Source of the DNA: a bacterium
GTDB lineage: Bacteria; Patescibacteriota; Patescibacteriia; Patescibacteriales; GWC2-42-12
Reading direction: 5' to 3'
DNA length: 35,919 nt
NCBI GenBank assembly: GCA_030649205.1
Contig: JAUSGE010000046.1
Span: forward strand, 1 to 35,919
The notes under the pieces were generated by a model. The model did no database searches and was not told the DNA's origin. It was given only the letters and a program-made list of their open reading frames with translations. The position numbers were made by a program, and so were the translations under genes. Numbering within the stretch: the first letter of the stretch is position 1; every line of letters begins with the position of its first letter. Positions 16,699-26,245 of this stretch are shown piece by piece.

Positions 16699-17856
16699 TC
16701 ATCTTGCCCGCTTTACCGCTCCGGCCACGGCGCGCGCCACGCGCCTGTCAAAGGGGTTGGGAATAATATAGTTAGCCGACAACTCTTTTTTAGCTACCAG
16801 TCCGGCGATGGCCAAAGCCGCGGCCAGTTTCATTGGTTCGGTAATGGCTTTGGCGCGGCTGTCCAAAGCGCCGCGGAAAATCCCGGGAAAAACCAAGACA
16901 TTATTAATCTGATTCGGGTAATCGGAACGGCCGGTGCAGAAAATTTTTATCTTTGTCCGACGCGCGTTCTCCTGGCTGATTTCCGGATTAGGGTTGGCCA
17001 TAGCGAAGACGATCGGATCATCCGCCATTGCCTCAACCCATTCAGGCTGTAAAACATCAGCTTTGGATACGCCGATAAATACATCCGCGCCGCCAAGAGC
17101 CTGCTCTAAGCCGCCTTGCCTTTTTTCCTGATTGGTTTTTCTTGCCAGCTCTGTTTTATATTTATTCATGCCTTGCCGCCGGCCTTGATAAATTATCCCT
17201 TGGCTGTCGCAGATGATCATATTTTTGCCCGCCACACCGTAATTCAGGAGTAAATTGGCAATGGCCAGGCCGGCCGCGCCGGCGCCGTTAATTACCACGC
17301 GCGCGGAAGCCGCGTCTTTTTTCACCAAGCGCAAAGCATTGATTAAAGCGGCCAACACCACGATAGCCGTACCATGCTGATCATCATGCATAACCGGAAT
17401 ATTTAGCTCTTTTTTTAACCTCTCTTCCACTTCAAAACAGCGCGGCGCCGAGATGTCTTCCAAATTAATGCCGCCAAAACCCACGGCGATTAATTTTACC
17501 GCCTTGATTATTTCTTCCGTATCTTGCGTGGCCAGGCAGATGGGATAAGCGTCCACGCCGCCGAACTCCTTAAATAACACAGCCTTGCCTTCCATTACCG
17601 GCAAAGCCGCCTCGGGTCCGATATTGCCCAGTCCTAAAACCGCCGAACCGTCCGAGACCACGGCCACGGCATTGGCTTTCAGGGTATGGCTAAAGGCCGC
17701 TGTCTTATCGCGCGCGATCAAGCGGCAGACTTCGGCCACGCCCGGCGTATAGGCCAGCGACAGGTCGCGCTTATTTTTCACCGGCACTTTTGAGCGCACC
17801 TCCAATTTTCCTTTTAATTTTTTATGCAGGATTAATGATTGTTTATAATAGTCCAT
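16699..17856 (-). CDS. NAD(P)-dependent malic enzyme
   Basis: RDLSLAYTPGVAEVCRLIA, GNIGPEAALPVMEGKAVLFKEFGGVDAYPICL, HDDQHGTAIVVLAAL, INGAGAAGLAIANLL; start moved to internal Met. Confidence 0.95.
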   Translation of the reverse strand: MDYYKQSLILHKKLKGKLEVRSKVPVKNKRDLSLAYTPGVAEVCRLIARDKTAAFSHTLKANAVAVVSDGSAVLGLGNIGPEAALPVMEGKAVLFKEFGGVDAYPICLATQDTEEIIKAVKLIAVGFGGINLEDISAPRCFEVEERLKKELNIPVMHDDQHGTAIVVLAALINALRLVKKDAASARVVINGAGAAGLAIANLLLNYGVAGKNMIICDSQGIIYQGRRQGMNKYKTELARKTNQEKRQGGLEQALGGADVFIGVSKADVLQPEWVEAMADDPIVFAMANPNPEISQENARRTKIKIFCTGRSDYPNQINNVLVFPGIFRGALDSRAKAITEPMKLAAALAIAGLVAKKELSANYIIPNPFDRRVARAVAGAVKRAR

Positions 17857-17912
17857 AGAACATTTGATAAAAGCCCAAATAAATAATAATATAAAATTCA
17901 TGGCGCTCGCGC

Positions 17913-19097
17913 TTACCAAAAAAAATCTTCACTAATAATGTTTCTCCGGCCGACTCCCAGCTGTGCCAGTATTTTTACCAAATTTTTTTTCATGGATTTC
18001 GGACCGCAAATATAAAAAAGCGGCTTGTTGATATTACGGACGTATTTTTTTATAACCTCCTGATTAACGCGGCCGTTTTCACACTCCGCTGAAACCAGAT
18101 CATGATTGCTTAAAATATAGGCTTTTTTAAACCAACTATTTTTTATGCTCTCCAGTTCCTGTTTACAAATTATATCCGCCGGAGTTTTTATTCCATAAAG
18201 CAAAACGATATTGCGGTTTTTTTCTCTGGTCAATTCGTCTTTTAGCATGCTGATGAACGGCGCGATGCCCACTCCGCCGGCGATAAAAACCAAATCTTTA
18301 GCGCGGTCTTTTACCGTAAAGACGCCGAACGGCCCGTCAACAATAACCTCATCGCCCGGCTGTAAATTTTTAAGCGCCCGGGTAAATTTGCCCTGAATTT
18401 TTACCACAAAGCGCAGTTCATTTTCTTCCGGCGAGCTGGCAATGGTAAAAGGATGGCGAGCGTAGAGCCTGTCCTGCTTCAGCCTTAAAAAGCAAAACTG
18501 ACCGGCCTTAAAATTAAACTTTTTTTCCGGCTTAAGCGTTATCGTGAAAACCTCTTGGTTGTCCTGTTTTACGCTAACGACATAAAATTTTCCGGCGCGC
18601 CTTTGCTTTAATTTGTAATGCGTCCGGTAAACAGCTCCGCCGGCAACCGCCATCAGCAAAATAAAATAAGCCGCTTTTATTTGCCAATAGCCCGAGTCCG
18701 AGCCCAGATTAACCGCGTGGTATAAGCTAAAAAAGAAAAGCGCGTAAGTCAATACATGGATATATTGCCACGCGGCGTAAGATATTCTTTTATAAAGCGC
18801 CGAAGCGATCATGACCGCCATAAAAATATAAAGAGCCATAGCGCCCAGCGCCGAAGGAAGTAATAAAAAATTAGGAATTAGCAAAGGAAGAATTTCCAAT
18901 CCTGACAGCATAAAAAAGACAGGATGCGCCAAAACGAAAAGCGCCGTGAACAAGGAAAATTTTCTCTGAAATTTGATGATCTTATCCATGCCGAAAAATC
19001 GGTCAAAATACCTGGCCGTATCGCCGGAAAAGATGAGCAAAGCAAGGCATAGAAAACCGATTAAACCGGCGATCTGGCCGAGCGAAAATAAAGACAT
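17913..19097 (-). CDS. Ferric reductase-like transmembrane flavoprotein (FAD/NAD(P)-binding)
   Basis: Multi-TM N-terminus with conserved His, RHPFTIASSP FAD motif, VFIAGGVGIAPFISML NAD(P) motif, YICGPKSMKKNL. Confidence 0.9.
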   Translation of the reverse strand: MSLFSLGQIAGLIGFLCLALLIFSGDTARYFDRFFGMDKIIKFQRKFSLFTALFVLAHPVFFMLSGLEILPLLIPNFLLLPSALGAMALYIFMAVMIASALYKRISYAAWQYIHVLTYALFFFSLYHAVNLGSDSGYWQIKAAYFILLMAVAGGAVYRTHYKLKQRRAGKFYVVSVKQDNQEVFTITLKPEKKFNFKAGQFCFLRLKQDRLYARHPFTIASSPEENELRFVVKIQGKFTRALKNLQPGDEVIVDGPFGVFTVKDRAKDLVFIAGGVGIAPFISMLKDELTREKNRNIVLLYGIKTPADIICKQELESIKNSWFKKAYILSNHDLVSAECENGRVNQEVIKKYVRNINKPLFYICGPKSMKKNLVKILAQLGVGRRNIISEDFFW

Positions 19098-19100
19098 AAT

Positions 19101-19541
19101 TTATTTGGCCAAAACTTTAAGCGTGCCCCAATGGCCGTTTTGCCTATGACCCGGCTTAGTGCAGTAATAAATGAATTCGCCGGTTTTGTCCGCGGTAAAT
19201 TCAACTACGGCTTCTTGATTGAGCTGGGTATCGGCGAAGACATTTAACTCATCAATCTTAAAATCATGATTGCCTTTAGTCACGGTGATTTTAATTCTGA
19301 CGCGATCGCCCTGGTTGACTGTGATTTCATTTAGCGAATACTGCGGCTTGGGCTGGCCATCAACCATTTCATAAAAAGAAGTCATGGTGAATTCTTTGAC
19401 CGCCGCTTGATTCTGGCTCGCCGTCTCGGCAACCGGCTGTTTTTTGCCGTTAAACACAAAGACGTAAATTAGCGCGGCCAGGCCGGCCACGATCAATAAC
19501 GAAATCACGATTTTTTTGTTCACCCCGTTAGAAATAGGCAT
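19101..19541 (-). CDS. Membrane-anchored cupredoxin-domain protein
   Basis: N-terminal TM; KGNHDF and YYCTKPGHRQNGHWGTLKV copper-site region. Confidence 0.88.
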   Translation of the reverse strand: MPISNGVNKKIVISLLIVAGLAALIYVFVFNGKKQPVAETASQNQAAVKEFTMTSFYEMVDGQPKPQYSLNEITVNQGDRVRIKITVTKGNHDFKIDELNVFADTQLNQEAVVEFTADKTGEFIYYCTKPGHRQNGHWGTLKVLAK

Positions 19542-19589
19542 ATGTTTTTTTGCCCCGCAGAATTTTGTTATAAAAATTTCTAACGGGGT
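19522..19589 (-). promoter_or_regulatory. 14-bp inverted repeat looping out the cupredoxin translation start
   Basis: accccgttagaaat (19522-19535) and atttctaacggggt (19576-19589) perfect complements; ATG at 19541-19539 in the loop. Confidence 0.55.
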
Positions 19590-19648
19590 TCATAAAAATT
19601 AAATTAATTATATTAGTTTTTGTATTTTAGCATTAAGCGAATTTTTTA

Positions 19649-19984
19649 TCAAAGCAAATCTTTTACTTCGTCTAAAATTTCGGCTGGAATGGCGTTTCGT
19701 TCAGGACTCTTGCCCGGATAGCGCCAGACGCTGATGATTTTATATTGGCCGTCTTTTAATTGATACATGGCCCAAATTTCCATGCGCCATTTTCCGGTTT
19801 TTTTATTAACCGACGCCGGCTGCATCACGGCCGCAGTATTTTCAGCTACGCCCGCTTCTGCCCGGGCCGGATGATTAATCACGCGTAAAATCCTCTGCGC
19901 GGTCAGGCCATAATACTGCATTTTGCCTAAAGCGTGCCCGGTCCAAAAATATCGCTCATTATTTTTCGGCGCTTTAAATTGCAT
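19649..19984 (-). CDS. Conserved hypothetical protein
   Basis: Compact ORF, WTGHALGKMQYYGLTAQRILRVINHP...; good coding character, family not identified. Confidence 0.65.
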   Translation of the reverse strand: MQFKAPKNNERYFWTGHALGKMQYYGLTAQRILRVINHPARAEAGVAENTAAVMQPASVNKKTGKWRMEIWAMYQLKDGQYKIISVWRYPGKSPERNAIPAEILDEVKDLL

Positions 19985-19990
19985 AAAGCA

Positions 19991-20019
19991 TTGTCATTGC
20001 GGACTTGATCCGCAATCCA
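19991..20019. repeat. Short repeat related to family A (ttgtcattgcggacttgatccgcaatcca)
   Basis: Shares TGTCATTGCG/CGCAAT ends. Confidence 0.5.
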
Positions 20020-20044
20020 TTTCCTTATTAAAAATTATAATTTT

Positions 20045-21109
20045 TTACGCCCTGAAATAATTTTTCACGGCAAACTCAAACTGCTCAATAAATAACCGCT
20101 TGTAGTAGCTTAAATTATTTTGCTCGTAAAAAAGAATCACGGCTTTTTTATATTCAACCTCATCCACGTTCCGGTAAGACAGCGGACAAATATCATAAGC
20201 CAAGAGCACGGCGTTGGCAATCAGCCGGCTGGTTCGCTTATTGCCGTCAGCAAACGGCTGGATATAAGCGATTAGCAAGGACAATAATATGGCCTTGGCA
20301 AAAGGATTAGCTTCCCTGTTAACCAAGCCGCAAGTTTTTTCAACTGCCTCCCTAATCTGATATTGATTGTCCAGCGGCTTATATTTAGTGCCGACTATGC
20401 CCACGGCCGACTTTCTCAAATTTCTGGCAATGCCCAAATTTTTGGTTAAGAGGTAATGGATGTCTTCCAGCTTGGCGACCGAAACGGTTTTAAAATTATT
20501 TTTATTTTTTAGAATATAATCCAGCGTGTCTTTATGATTTAAAATCATGGTCGCTTCCGCCGGCTTATGTCCCTTGGCCCGTCTTTGATTTTTTAAGAGC
20601 GCCTCGGTTTCCAAGAGCGAATAGGTATTGCCTTCAATCTGCGATGATTTCCAGCTTAATTCAATAATCAGCCTTAAAAATTCCTGCTGGCGCGAATTTT
20701 TCGGAATTTTTTTAATGTTTTTTTTATATTCATTGTTCAGGACGTTTAAATATTCCGCCTCGGCTCGGGTTAGGATGTTATTTAACAAATTAAAGACGCC
20801 GAGGTCAAAGCTTTGTTTGCCCGTTCGTTTATCGGTTTCAATCTTAAAATATTTTTCCACCTCCACCGGCCGGATTAAATTGTAATAGCCGGACAACTCA
20901 TAAACCGTGGCCCGAGCCTTGCCCCTGGCCGCGGCATATCCAGATTCAAGCAGTCGCTTTAAATCCCGATTAACGGTTATTTTAGAAACCGCCTTGAACA
21001 TGGGCTTTAAACCGCTGATTATTTCCGAAATACCAAGCTCGCCGTTTTTTTCTAAAAGCGCGAGAATATAATCTTGCCTTTTAGTTAAAATTGCTGTTTT
21101 TTTAGCCAT
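20045..21109 (-). CDS. Fic family protein with N-terminal winged helix
   Basis: SSQIEGNTYSLLETEALL, AYIQPFADGNKRTSRLIANAVLL, N-terminal HTH. Confidence 0.92.
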   Translation of the reverse strand: MAKKTAILTKRQDYILALLEKNGELGISEIISGLKPMFKAVSKITVNRDLKRLLESGYAAARGKARATVYELSGYYNLIRPVEVEKYFKIETDKRTGKQSFDLGVFNLLNNILTRAEAEYLNVLNNEYKKNIKKIPKNSRQQEFLRLIIELSWKSSQIEGNTYSLLETEALLKNQRRAKGHKPAEATMILNHKDTLDYILKNKNNFKTVSVAKLEDIHYLLTKNLGIARNLRKSAVGIVGTKYKPLDNQYQIREAVEKTCGLVNREANPFAKAILLSLLIAYIQPFADGNKRTSRLIANAVLLAYDICPLSYRNVDEVEYKKAVILFYEQNNLSYYKRLFIEQFEFAVKNYFRA

Positions 21110-21207
21110 AAAAATCGTATCATTTTTATACTATAATCATATCATAAATGATACAATAATGCAATATCCCTATTTAATAAACTCCGCGAACATGGTAAAA
21201 TTATCTT

Positions 21208-21930
21208 ATGAAAAAATATATTTTGGCCATTGCCATCATCACCCTGGCCAGCCTGTATTTATACCTGGCCAATGCTTATATTTATTACCGCCTGAACAAA
21301 GCCGGGCTGAAACTTCCCGTGCCTCCGACCTCGCTTCAGGCAAACGGCCGGCCGCTCTATGTTGCTTTGGGCGACAGCCTGACCGCCGGCTTGGGCGCGG
21401 AAAAATACCAGGAGTCTTTTCCCTATTTATTGGCTAGGAATTTATCCGGCGGCTCGCCGGCCAGTTTGCGCGTTTTGGCCGTTCCCGGCAATCGCAGCGA
21501 TGACTTAATAAAAAATCAGCTTGAACCGGCGATCGCCGCCCAGCCGGACATTATCACTCTGCTCATCGGCACAAACGACATCCACGGCTTTTACAGCCGG
21601 GAAAAATTCAAAAAAAATTATCAGTTCATTCTGGAACGGCTAGCCAAAGAAACCAAAGCCAAAGTCTACGCTATCAGCATTCCTTGGCTCGGCGCGCCCG
21701 GACTGTTTTCGCCGCCGCTTAATTATTATTTTGATTACAAAACGGCTGGCTTTAATAAAATCATTAAACAGCTAGCCGCGGCCTACGGCGTTGAATATCT
21801 GGACATCGCCGCTCCCACCCGAGCGCTGGGCCGAACCGGCGGCCCGTATTATGCCGCTGATTCGTTTCACCCTTCGGCCGCCGGCTACGCGCTCTGGGCC
21901 GAATTAATCTATAACGGCATCAAGCAGTAG
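21208..21930 (+). CDS. SGNH/GDSL-family hydrolase
   Basis: VALGDSLTAGLGA, IGTNDIHG, DSFHPSAAGYALWA. Confidence 0.92.
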   Translation: MKKYILAIAIITLASLYLYLANAYIYYRLNKAGLKLPVPPTSLQANGRPLYVALGDSLTAGLGAEKYQESFPYLLARNLSGGSPASLRVLAVPGNRSDDLIKNQLEPAIAAQPDIITLLIGTNDIHGFYSREKFKKNYQFILERLAKETKAKVYAISIPWLGAPGLFSPPLNYYFDYKTAGFNKIIKQLAAAYGVEYLDIAAPTRALGRTGGPYYAADSFHPSAAGYALWAELIYNGIKQ

Positions 21931-21947
21931 TTTAATTTAGCCGAATT

Positions 21948-21975
21948 AAAAAACCGCCGAATCAGGGCGGTTTTT
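21948..21975. terminator. Bidirectional terminator between convergent SGNH hydrolase and HU genes
   Basis: aaaaaccgcc-gaatcag-ggcggttttt. Confidence 0.88.
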
Positions 21976-21985
21976 AATTAGCGCT

Positions 21986-22267
21986 TTATTTTCCTTTTAA
22001 CGCGTCTTTTAAAGTTTTGCCGGTTTTGAACTTAGCCACGGTCACTTGAGGGATCTGGATTCTTTCCGACGGCTTCTGCGGATTAACGCCGCCGCGAGCG
22101 TGCCTGGTTTTAGCCATGAAAGTGCCAAAACCGGTTAGAGTAACTTCGTTGCCGGCCTTTAGCTCGGAAATAATGGTGGAAACCAAAGCCTCAACCATAT
22201 CCTCGGCTTGTTTTTTAGTCACAGCCACTTCGGCCGCGATTTTTTCAATTAAGCCCGCCTTGTTCAT
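21986..22267 (-). CDS. HU family DNA-binding protein
   Basis: MNKAGLIEKIAAEVAVTKKQAEDMVEAL...GFGTFMAKTRHARGGVNPQ. Confidence 0.96.
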   Translation of the reverse strand: MNKAGLIEKIAAEVAVTKKQAEDMVEALVSTIISELKAGNEVTLTGFGTFMAKTRHARGGVNPQKPSERIQIPQVTVAKFKTGKTLKDALKGK

Positions 22268-22277
22268 AAATTTAGAG

Positions 22278-23081
22278 TTAATTATTAATAATATTTATAT
22301 ATTTGGTAATCGGCTTGATGGAAATTGCCTTTTTGGCTATTGGATCTATGGCCAAGAAGACGGCGTTAAAAATGGCTGGTCCAGTTTCCGGTATAACATG
22401 CGAAGATTTAATTTGGGTTAAGAAGGTTTTAATCACGCCGGTTTTATCAACCCCTAAAATTCCGTCCGCGAAACCAACCAGGCCGGCGTCGGTAATCATG
22501 GCTGTGCCGGAGCCGGAAATTCGCGCGTCCGCGGTCATAACGTGCGTGTGCGTGCCGATAATCGCTGTCGCTCGGCCATCCAAGTAATGTGACAAAGCGA
22601 TCTTTTCCGAGGTGGCTTCGGCATGCATATCAATAATTATAGCAGATAGGCTATTATTGGCAAGATTAGATAAAATAGAATCAGCTTCTACAAAGGCGCT
22701 ATCATGGTTCATGGACATGAAAACCTGGCCGATTAAGCTGATGAGCAATATTTTATGGTCATTGATTGAAATTTCAACATAACCGCGGCCGGGCGCTTGG
22801 CTGGAATAATTGGCCGGCCGGAGCAAGGTTGGCAGGCTGTCATACAGCTTAAGATGGGCGGCATTGCCGAAGCAGTGATCGCCGCCGGTGAAAGCGTCAA
22901 TGCCCGCGGCCGTCATTTCTTTAAGCGTGCTTTCGGAGACGCCATTACCGTGAGCCAGATTATCAGCGTTAGCGATCACCAAATCAAGCTTAAGCTCTTT
23001 TTTTAAGCCGGGCAGAATTTGCTGAACCGTCCGGCGGCCGATTTTACCGTTGATGTCGCCGATGAAAAGAATGTTTAACAT
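22278..23081 (-). CDS. YmdB family metallophosphoesterase
   Basis: MLNILFIGDINGKIGRR, ADNLAHGNGVSE, DMHAEATSEKIALSHYLDGRATAIIGTHTHVMTAD. Confidence 0.95.
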   Translation of the reverse strand: MLNILFIGDINGKIGRRTVQQILPGLKKELKLDLVIANADNLAHGNGVSESTLKEMTAAGIDAFTGGDHCFGNAAHLKLYDSLPTLLRPANYSSQAPGRGYVEISINDHKILLISLIGQVFMSMNHDSAFVEADSILSNLANNSLSAIIIDMHAEATSEKIALSHYLDGRATAIIGTHTHVMTADARISGSGTAMITDAGLVGFADGILGVDKTGVIKTFLTQIKSSHVIPETGPAIFNAVFLAIDPIAKKAISIKPITKYINIINN

Positions 23082-23093
23082 ATTTTCAAATAA

Positions 23094-23786
23094 TTAACTG
23101 GTACGAATTGTTACTTTTAAATCACCATCATCAGTTATCTCTACAACTAAGCCGTCTTGTTCCAGCTTTTTTAAGAATAAATTAAGGCGCGCTAGGTGTT
23201 TATTTATTATATTTACAGCAACCTTAATATTTTCGTAAGTTAATCTACCCGAAGTTACTTGATCTTCTAAAGATTTTTTTTCTTCGGTTTCAAACTTTAT
23301 AAGATTATTAATTTCTTCGCGAATTAATATTTTTTTCTCTTCATCGTCCACTCCGCTCCAGACCGATTGCGCCAGATCTTGCAGTCTATCCGAATCGCGT
23401 TTTTCCATTATATGTAAAAATAATGGTAATTCGGCATGTTGCTCGCCTTTCTCAAAAATTAATTTTGGAACCAGGATAATATCATCAGCTCTTTTGGGTT
23501 TTTGGAATGATAGACTCGGGGGATTATACAAGCTATGTAATGTAACTTTCTTAAAGTCTGCTCCAGCCATACCTTCTACATCCTCGCTTGATGGATGGCT
23601 TAAATCAACAGTTTTTTGATATGTTTCTAGTGCCTGTTCGGCCAATTTTCCATATTCTAAATTTAAATTCAATTTGTTTAAGATTGATTTTATTTTTTGT
23701 TCAGGTGATTCAGGTCCTTGATTTTTTTGTTGCGGAAGTTCAATGCCCATAGAATTAGAGTTAATAATTAGATTAGTTTTTAGCAT
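23094..23786 (-). CDS. Hypothetical protein between rny and ymdB
   Basis: 231-codon ORF in operon spacing; no recognised domain; start uncertain. Confidence 0.6.
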   Translation of the reverse strand: MLKTNLIINSNSMGIELPQQKNQGPESPEQKIKSILNKLNLNLEYGKLAEQALETYQKTVDLSHPSSEDVEGMAGADFKKVTLHSLYNPPSLSFQKPKRADDIILVPKLIFEKGEQHAELPLFLHIMEKRDSDRLQDLAQSVWSGVDDEEKKILIREEINNLIKFETEEKKSLEDQVTSGRLTYENIKVAVNIINKHLARLNLFLKKLEQDGLVVEITDDGDLKVTIRTS

Positions 23787-23838
23787 GGTTAGAGTCTATA
23801 AAGTCGATCAGCTTTTGACTTTTTTACTTTTAAACTTA

Positions 23839-25356
23839 TTATCTGGCGTATTCGGTTACCCTCATTTCCCTGATCACATTGACTTTTATTTCTCCCGGAT
23901 ATTTTAATTCCTGCTCAATTTTTTTGGCGATGTCTTTGGCTAAATTAATCGCGGCCAAATCGTCTATTTTTTCCGGCGTGACGAAGATTCTAACTTCCCG
24001 TCCGGCCTGGATAGCGTAAGCCTTTTCAATGCCGTCAAACGAAGTGGCGATTTTTTCCAGCTCTTCCAGGCGGTGGATGTAGTTTTCAAAAGTGTCGCGG
24101 CGCGCGCCCGGCCTAGCCGCGGAAATGGCGTCCGCCACTTTAACAATGATGGAAATCAGACCATTGGGCCGGTCGTCATGATGAGTTAGGATGGGAGCGA
24201 TTAACTCTTCGGATAAACCGAATTTTTTGCCGATGTTGGCGCCGATTTCCGGATGAGTGCCCGTGACTTCGTGGTCAACCGCTTTGCCGATGTCATGGAG
24301 CAAGCCGCCTTTCTTAGCCATAGTTACGTCAGCGCCTAATTCTTCAGCGATTAAAGCCGATAAATGAGCCACTTCCACCGAATGCCTTAAGGCGTTCTGG
24401 CCATAGCTGGTCCGGTATTTGAGCCGGCCGAGTATTTGCACCAATTTAGGATCAAAACCGGTTACGCCTACCTCGTATAAAGCTTCTTCGCCGGCCTTTT
24501 TAATATCCAAAGCCAATTCTTCTTTGGCCTGTTTGATGGCGTCTTCAATTTTTGTCGGGTGAATGCGGCCGTCTTTGATTAAGTGGTCCAAGGTCCTTTT
24601 GGCCACATGCCGCCTGATGGGCGAGAAGCCGGAAATAGTAATAGCGTTGGGCGTATCGTCAACAATAATTTCCACGCCGGTCAGCTGTTCTATCACTTTG
24701 ATGTTCCGGCCTTCGCGGCCGATAATCCGGCCTTTCATTTCATCATTGGGCAGGTCAACCGTGGTGGTGGTGATTTCCGTGGCGAAAGTGGAGGCCAGCC
24801 TTTGCATGGCGCCGGCCATTAAATCGCGCGCCTTATCATCCAGAGATTCGGACGACTCTTTTTCCAGTTTATTAATACGCACGATTAAATCATCCTTGAT
24901 CTCATTTTCAATGTTTTTAAACAGAACTTGTTTGGCTTCTTCTCTGGACAAGCCGGCGATTTTTTCCAATTTAGCCAGCTGTTCATCATGAATCTTTTTG
25001 ATTTTTTCTTTGACTTCCTCAACTTTGTTGACTTTGTCATAAAGCAGTTGCTGCTTTTCCTGAAGTTCCAGGAGTTTTTGCGAGAAAATCGTTTCCCTTT
25101 TTTCCAGCCTGGATTGCAAACCGTTAATATCTTGGCGCCGCTTGTCTTCCTCTTTTTTGGCTTCTTCAATGATTTTCAAGGCTTTGCCTTGAGCTTCCAG
25201 AAGCAGTTCTTTTTGCTTGGCCCTGGTTTCGGTTAAGATTTTTTCCGCGCGCGATTCGGCGCTGGAAATTTCAGCCAAACCGCGTTTTTTGCGCGCCCAA
25301 TAGCCAACAAAAAAACCGCCGACTACAGCCAGGATTGCGATAATTACGTAATACAT
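23839..25356 (-). CDS. rny: Ribonuclease Y
   Basis: N-terminal TM, coiled coil, KH domain GRIIGREGRNIKVIEQLTGVEIIVDDTP, HD domain LLHDIGKAVDHEVTGTH. Confidence 0.97.
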   Translation of the reverse strand: MYYVIIAILAVVGGFFVGYWARKKRGLAEISSAESRAEKILTETRAKQKELLLEAQGKALKIIEEAKKEEDKRRQDINGLQSRLEKRETIFSQKLLELQEKQQLLYDKVNKVEEVKEKIKKIHDEQLAKLEKIAGLSREEAKQVLFKNIENEIKDDLIVRINKLEKESSESLDDKARDLMAGAMQRLASTFATEITTTTVDLPNDEMKGRIIGREGRNIKVIEQLTGVEIIVDDTPNAITISGFSPIRRHVAKRTLDHLIKDGRIHPTKIEDAIKQAKEELALDIKKAGEEALYEVGVTGFDPKLVQILGRLKYRTSYGQNALRHSVEVAHLSALIAEELGADVTMAKKGGLLHDIGKAVDHEVTGTHPEIGANIGKKFGLSEELIAPILTHHDDRPNGLISIIVKVADAISAARPGARRDTFENYIHRLEELEKIATSFDGIEKAYAIQAGREVRIFVTPEKIDDLAAINLAKDIAKKIEQELKYPGEIKVNVIREMRVTEYAR

Positions 25357-25584
25357 AAATTTACCGTCTAGCGTCGGAGGTCAATTTTTACAAACAAAAC
25401 AAGGCCAAATATTATTTTAGCTTGGGCAAAATATTTTGAGAGTAGCTTGTAATTTTTGATGTAAGTACCACAAAATTGCTAAATTTAGGCTTGTTCTTAC
25501 TACCTGTAAGCTGTCCGACCGCTGGAAATAGTTATTAATTATTTACAAGATTCAGCTTAACACAGAAGCGCGAGCCTAGCAAGC

Positions 25585-26172
25585 TTATTTCGTAATTATC
25601 TTGTCTATCAAACCATATTTAACCGCTTCGTCGGCGCTCATAAAATGGTCGCGGTCAGTATCTTTCTCAATGGTGGCAATGGGCTGGCCCGTGTGCTTGG
25701 CTAAAATTTTATTAAGTTTTTCCCTGACTCTTAAAATGTGCTCGGAGTGGATTTTGATGTCAGACGCCTGGCCTTCAAAGCCCCCCATAACCTGATGAAT
25801 CAGGATTTCCGAATTGGGCAGGGTGAATCGTTTGCCCTTGGCTCCGGCCGCTAAAAGGACCGCGCCCATGCTGGCGGCCAGGCCCACGCAGATGGTGGAG
25901 ACGTCGGATTTGACGTACTGCATAGTATCGTAAATCGCCAGGCCGGCCGTGACCGAACCACCAGGGGTGTTGATGTAAAATTTTATATCTTTGCCTTTGC
26001 TCTCGGCATCCAAAAATAAAAACTGGGCGATGATGATATTGGCCGTATGATCATCAATGGCTTCGCCTAAAAAAATGATCCGGTCCTTAAGCAGGCGCGA
26101 ATAGATATCGTAAGCGCGCTCAATTTGGCCGGATTTTTCAATAACTGTAGGAATTAACGGCATATGGGTCAA
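25585..26172 (-). CDS. clpP: ATP-dependent Clp protease proteolytic subunit
   Basis: [64 protein letters not shown]. Confidence 0.97.
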   Translation of the reverse strand: MTHMPLIPTVIEKSGQIERAYDIYSRLLKDRIIFLGEAIDDHTANIIIAQFLFLDAESKGKDIKFYINTPGGSVTAGLAIYDTMQYVKSDVSTICVGLAASMGAVLLAAGAKGKRFTLPNSEILIHQVMGGFEGQASDIKIHSEHILRVREKLNKILAKHTGQPIATIEKDTDRDHFMSADEAVKYGLIDKIITK

Positions 26173-26245
26173 GGTTAATTGTTAAAATATATTATTTACT
26201 TATTTTAATTTTATTTGTAATATTTTAAATTGTCAAACCGCTCAT

